From an uncultured Pelagibacteraceae bacterium (GTDB taxonomy: Bacteria; Pseudomonadota; Alphaproteobacteria; Pelagibacterales; Pelagibacteraceae), in NCBI GenBank assembly GCA_902571525.1, contig CACGCL010000003.1, forward strand, positions 1-64,000: a DNA stretch of 64,000 nt. The letters are read 5' to 3'. The notes under the pieces were generated by a model. The model was not told where the DNA came from, ran no database searches, and was given only the letters and a program-made list of their open reading frames with translations. The position numbers were made by a program, and so were the translations under genes. Positions 62,138 to 64,000 of this stretch are shown piece after piece; position 1 is the stretch's first letter; each line of letters starts with the position of its first letter.

Positions 62138-62557
62138 CTAAGATTTGTCGTCTTCGACTTTGACAAGAACTTCTACAGACTTAATTTTTTTTCCAGGAAT
62201 CTTTGTGTTAATCTTAACTGGCTCAACATCTGAATCGTCTATATCAATTAGATTTTTTTGGCTCTCATCATAAAAATGATGATGGTGCGACGTATTGGTA
62301 TCAAAGTAACTTTGATCAGAATTAATTGGTATTTCTTTTAGGTAACCTTTTTTTTTGAATGAATGAACTGTGTTATAGACTGTTGCTAATGATATCTTAT
62401 GATTTGATACCTTGCTTATTTTTTTAACAAGTTCATTAATTGTAAAATGAAATGTTTTATCTGTATTGAACAAAACTTCGCAAATTTTTACTCTTTGTTT
62501 TGTTGGTCTTAATCCAGAACTTCTAAGTTTATCAATATATTGGCTATTATTTAACAT
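62138..62557 (-). CDS. irr: Irr-type Fur family regulator
   Basis: A 139-residue Fur-superfamily protein. The winged helix is at about residues 8-75 (LRPTKQRVKICEVLF, ISLATVYNTVHSF). A His cluster is in FDTNTSHHHHFYDE (His91-94), like the heme/metal region of Irr, followed by NLIDIDDSDVEPVKI. It lacks the CxxC zinc cysteines of many Fur and PerR proteins. Irr is the heme-status iron regulator of alphaproteobacteria and is commonly next to fabA. A PerR-like peroxide role is the alternative. Confidence 0.85.
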   Translation of the reverse strand: MLNNSQYIDKLRSSGLRPTKQRVKICEVLFNTDKTFHFTINELVKKISKVSNHKISLATVYNTVHSFKKKGYLKEIPINSDQSYFDTNTSHHHHFYDESQKNLIDIDDSDVEPVKINTKIPGKKIKSVEVLVKVEDDKS

Positions 62558-62562
62558 TTTAA

Positions 62563-62579
62563 TTTATAATTATTCTAAA
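62563..62579. promoter_or_regulatory. Irr/PerR-like operator between irr and fabA
   Basis: TTTATAATTATTCTAAA matches TTTAGAA-N3-TTCTAAA at 13 of 14 positions and is nearly identical to katG box 1. It lies six bases before the irr ATG and about 50 before the fabA ATG, suited to self-control of irr and possibly fabA. Confidence 0.7.
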
Positions 62580-62628
62580 CTAAATCTATATTATATTATT
62601 GTTAAATCAAGTATTAAGGATATCGGAA

Positions 62629-63129
62629 ATGAAAAAAAGCTCATACACTTACGATGAACTAATAAGTTGTGCTAACGGTGATCTGTTTGGGCCAGGTAAT
62701 GCAAAATTGCCCTCACCACCAATGCTAATGTTTGATAGAATTACTGAAATTAATGAAAATAAAGGCGAATTTAGCAAGGGATTTATTGTTGCTGAATTAG
62801 ATATAAAAGATACTCTGTGGTTCTTTGATTGTCATTTCAAAAAAGATCCTGTGATGCCAGGATGTCTTGGATTAGACGCTATGTGGCAGTTAGTTGGGTT
62901 TTATTTAGGATGGTTAGGAAATCCTGGAAGAGGAAGAGCTTTAGGAGTTAATACAGTAAAGTTTACTGGTGAAGTTCTAAAAAATGTCAAAAAAGCTGTT
63001 TATGAGATTAATATGAAAAGGGTTCTTATAAAAGAGGGTACTTGTGTTGGATTAGCAAACGGTATTTTATTAGCAGATGGAAAAAAAATTTATTCCACTG
63101 AAAATCTGAAGGTAGGATTATTTAAATAA
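62629..63129 (+). CDS. fabA: 3-hydroxydecanoyl-ACP dehydratase/isomerase
   Basis: A 166-residue hotdog-fold enzyme from the ATG at 62629 with SD AAGGA eight bases upstream. The catalytic His is in [21 protein letters not shown]. It makes trans-2 and cis-3-decenoyl-ACP, starting unsaturated fatty acid synthesis. The stop overlaps the fabB ATG by one base. irr-fabA-fabB is a conserved alphaproteobacterial order. Confidence 0.96.
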   Translation: MKKSSYTYDELISCANGDLFGPGNAKLPSPPMLMFDRITEINENKGEFSKGFIVAELDIKDTLWFFDCHFKKDPVMPGCLGLDAMWQLVGFYLGWLGNPGRGRALGVNTVKFTGEVLKNVKKAVYEINMKRVLIKEGTCVGLANGILLADGKKIYSTENLKVGLFK

Positions 63130-64000
63130 TGAAAAGAGTGGTAGTTACAGGAATAGGAGTTGTATCTTGTCTAGGAAATAATCAAGCAGAAGTGTATCAA
63201 TCTCTTTTAAATTCTAAATCCGGTATTACTTTTTCAGAGGAGTACAAAGAATATAATTTAAAAAGCCACGTTCATGGTAAACCAAAAATAAATCTTGAGG
63301 ATCACGTGGATAGAAAATTCATAAGATTTATGGGACCAGGATCTGCTTATAACTACATTTCTATGGCAGAAGCAGTTAAAGACTCTGGCCTAGAAGAAAA
63401 AGATGTAAGTAATAGTTCAACTGGTATGATCATGGGGTCAGGTGGTCCGTCTATTGAAAATGTTATTCTTGCAGCAGATAAGACGAGAGCAAAAAGTCCT
63501 AAACGAATGGGTCCTTTTATTGTTCCAAGAACAATGTCAAGTACAGCCTCAGCTACTTTAGCTGTTCCATTTAAAATCAAAGGTGTTAATTACACAATTA
63601 GTTCTGCATGTGCAACAAGTGGACATTGTATTGGAAATGCAATGGAATTAATCCAACTAGGTAAGCAAAAAATAATTTTTGCTGGTGGAAGTGATGAAGT
63701 TCATTTTGCAATGACGGCAATGTTTGATGCGATGACTGCGCTATCTTCTAAATATAATGATACTCCAGAAAAAGCATCAAGACCTTATGATAAAACAAGG
63801 GATGGATTTGTCATATCTGGTGGTGGTGGAGTTTTAGTTTTAGAGGAATATGAACATGCAAGAGCAAGAGGAGCAAAAATCTATGCAGAATTAACTGGTT
63901 ATGGTGCAACGTCAGATGGTTACGATATGGTCGCTCCATCAGGTGAAGGTGCCGTAAGATGTATGCAAATGGCATTAAACACAGCAAAAAATAAAATTGA
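63129..64000 (+). CDS. fabB: 3-oxoacyl-ACP synthase I, N-terminal part
   Basis: A partial gene running off the window, with about 290 residues visible. The start [16 protein letters not shown] is the KAS I/II beginning, and the active-site cysteine is in [15 protein letters not shown]. It elongates unsaturated acyl-ACPs with malonyl-ACP. The pairing with fabA marks it as FabB rather than FabF. Confidence 0.95.
   Translation, partial: MKRVVVTGIGVVSCLGNNQAEVYQSLLNSKSGITFSEEYKEYNLKSHVHGKPKINLEDHVDRKFIRFMGPGSAYNYISMAEAVKDSGLEEKDVSNSSTGMIMGSGGPSIENVILAADKTRAKSPKRMGPFIVPRTMSSTASATLAVPFKIKGVNYTISSACATSGHCIGNAMELIQLGKQKIIFAGGSDEVHFAMTAMFDAMTALSSKYNDTPEKASRPYDKTRDGFVISGGGGVLVLEEYEHARARGAKIYAELTGYGATSDGYDMVAPSGEGAVRCMQMALNTAKNKI

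Overview
The window is a compact, very A+T-rich bacterial chromosome segment. Gene content and order point to Alphaproteobacteria, most likely the SAR11 / Pelagibacterales group. Supporting signs are the bolA / J-protein / cobS / cobT block, a RegB-type redox kinase, an Irr-type Fur protein next to fabA-fabB, a SUV3-like helicase next to fdxA and carD, rpsT-dnaA-dnaN, gene spacings of a few bases with many ATGA stop/start overlaps, and lysine- and asparagine-rich proteins. This taxonomic placement is inference from content, not a phylogeny.

Layout. 1-5.3 kb: end of aroB, then bolA, a zinc-finger J-domain protein, cobS, cobT and a RegB-like kinase. 5.3-7.6 kb: gyrB and tRNA-Ser(GGA). 7.6-11 kb: a small mixed-strand surface-glycan island (two glycosyltransferase-like genes, an FkbM methyltransferase and a GT17 enzyme). 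11-20.5 kb: a translation operon read leftwards (glycosyltransferase, thrS, infC, rpmI, rplT, pheS, pheT, lepA). 20.5-28 kb: a hydrolase, an epimerase-like gene and glutamate synthase gltD-gltB. 28-35.2 kb: uppP, an EamA transporter, an unusual pyruvate dehydrogenase locus (lipoyl domain - AceE - lipoyl-less E2) and a thiolase. 35.2-44.4 kb: tRNA-Arg, thioesterase and aspartate racemase, SUV3-like helicase, TerB-like protein, fdxA, carD, a 23-residue Lys/Ala/Arg peptide gene, an acyl-CoA synthetase, tRNA-Leu, a YqaA-type membrane protein, dsbB and coq7. 44.4-58.5 kb: HNH nuclease, esterase, TlpA-like protein, argH-lptM-lysA-plsC, dnaN-dnaA, rpsT, mutM, then ubiE-ubiB-coaBC-dut-thiF. 58.5-64 kb: a stress/iron block (DUF2061 protein, 2OG-Fe oxygenase, katG, irr) and fabA-fabB, the last running off the end.

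Two features stand out. First, the pyruvate dehydrogenase E2 has no lipoyl domain. A lipoyl domain sits directly in front of the homodimeric E1 (AceE), and AceE has no start codon of its own unless it is fused to that domain. Second, katG, a 2-oxoglutarate/Fe oxygenase and a DUF2061 membrane protein form a tight three-gene unit next to an Irr-type regulator. A near-consensus sigma-70 promoter in front of katG has its -10 element and spacer covered by an Irr/PerR-like palindrome, and a matching box lies between irr and fabA.

Quality caveat: between about 26.3 and 43.5 kb at least 17 one-base frameshifts (or an apparent fusion) occur, nearly all in A or T homopolymers and in otherwise conserved genes. 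I see none in the rest of the window. This looks like uncorrected sequencing error in that segment rather than gene decay, and the affected genes are annotated at full span.
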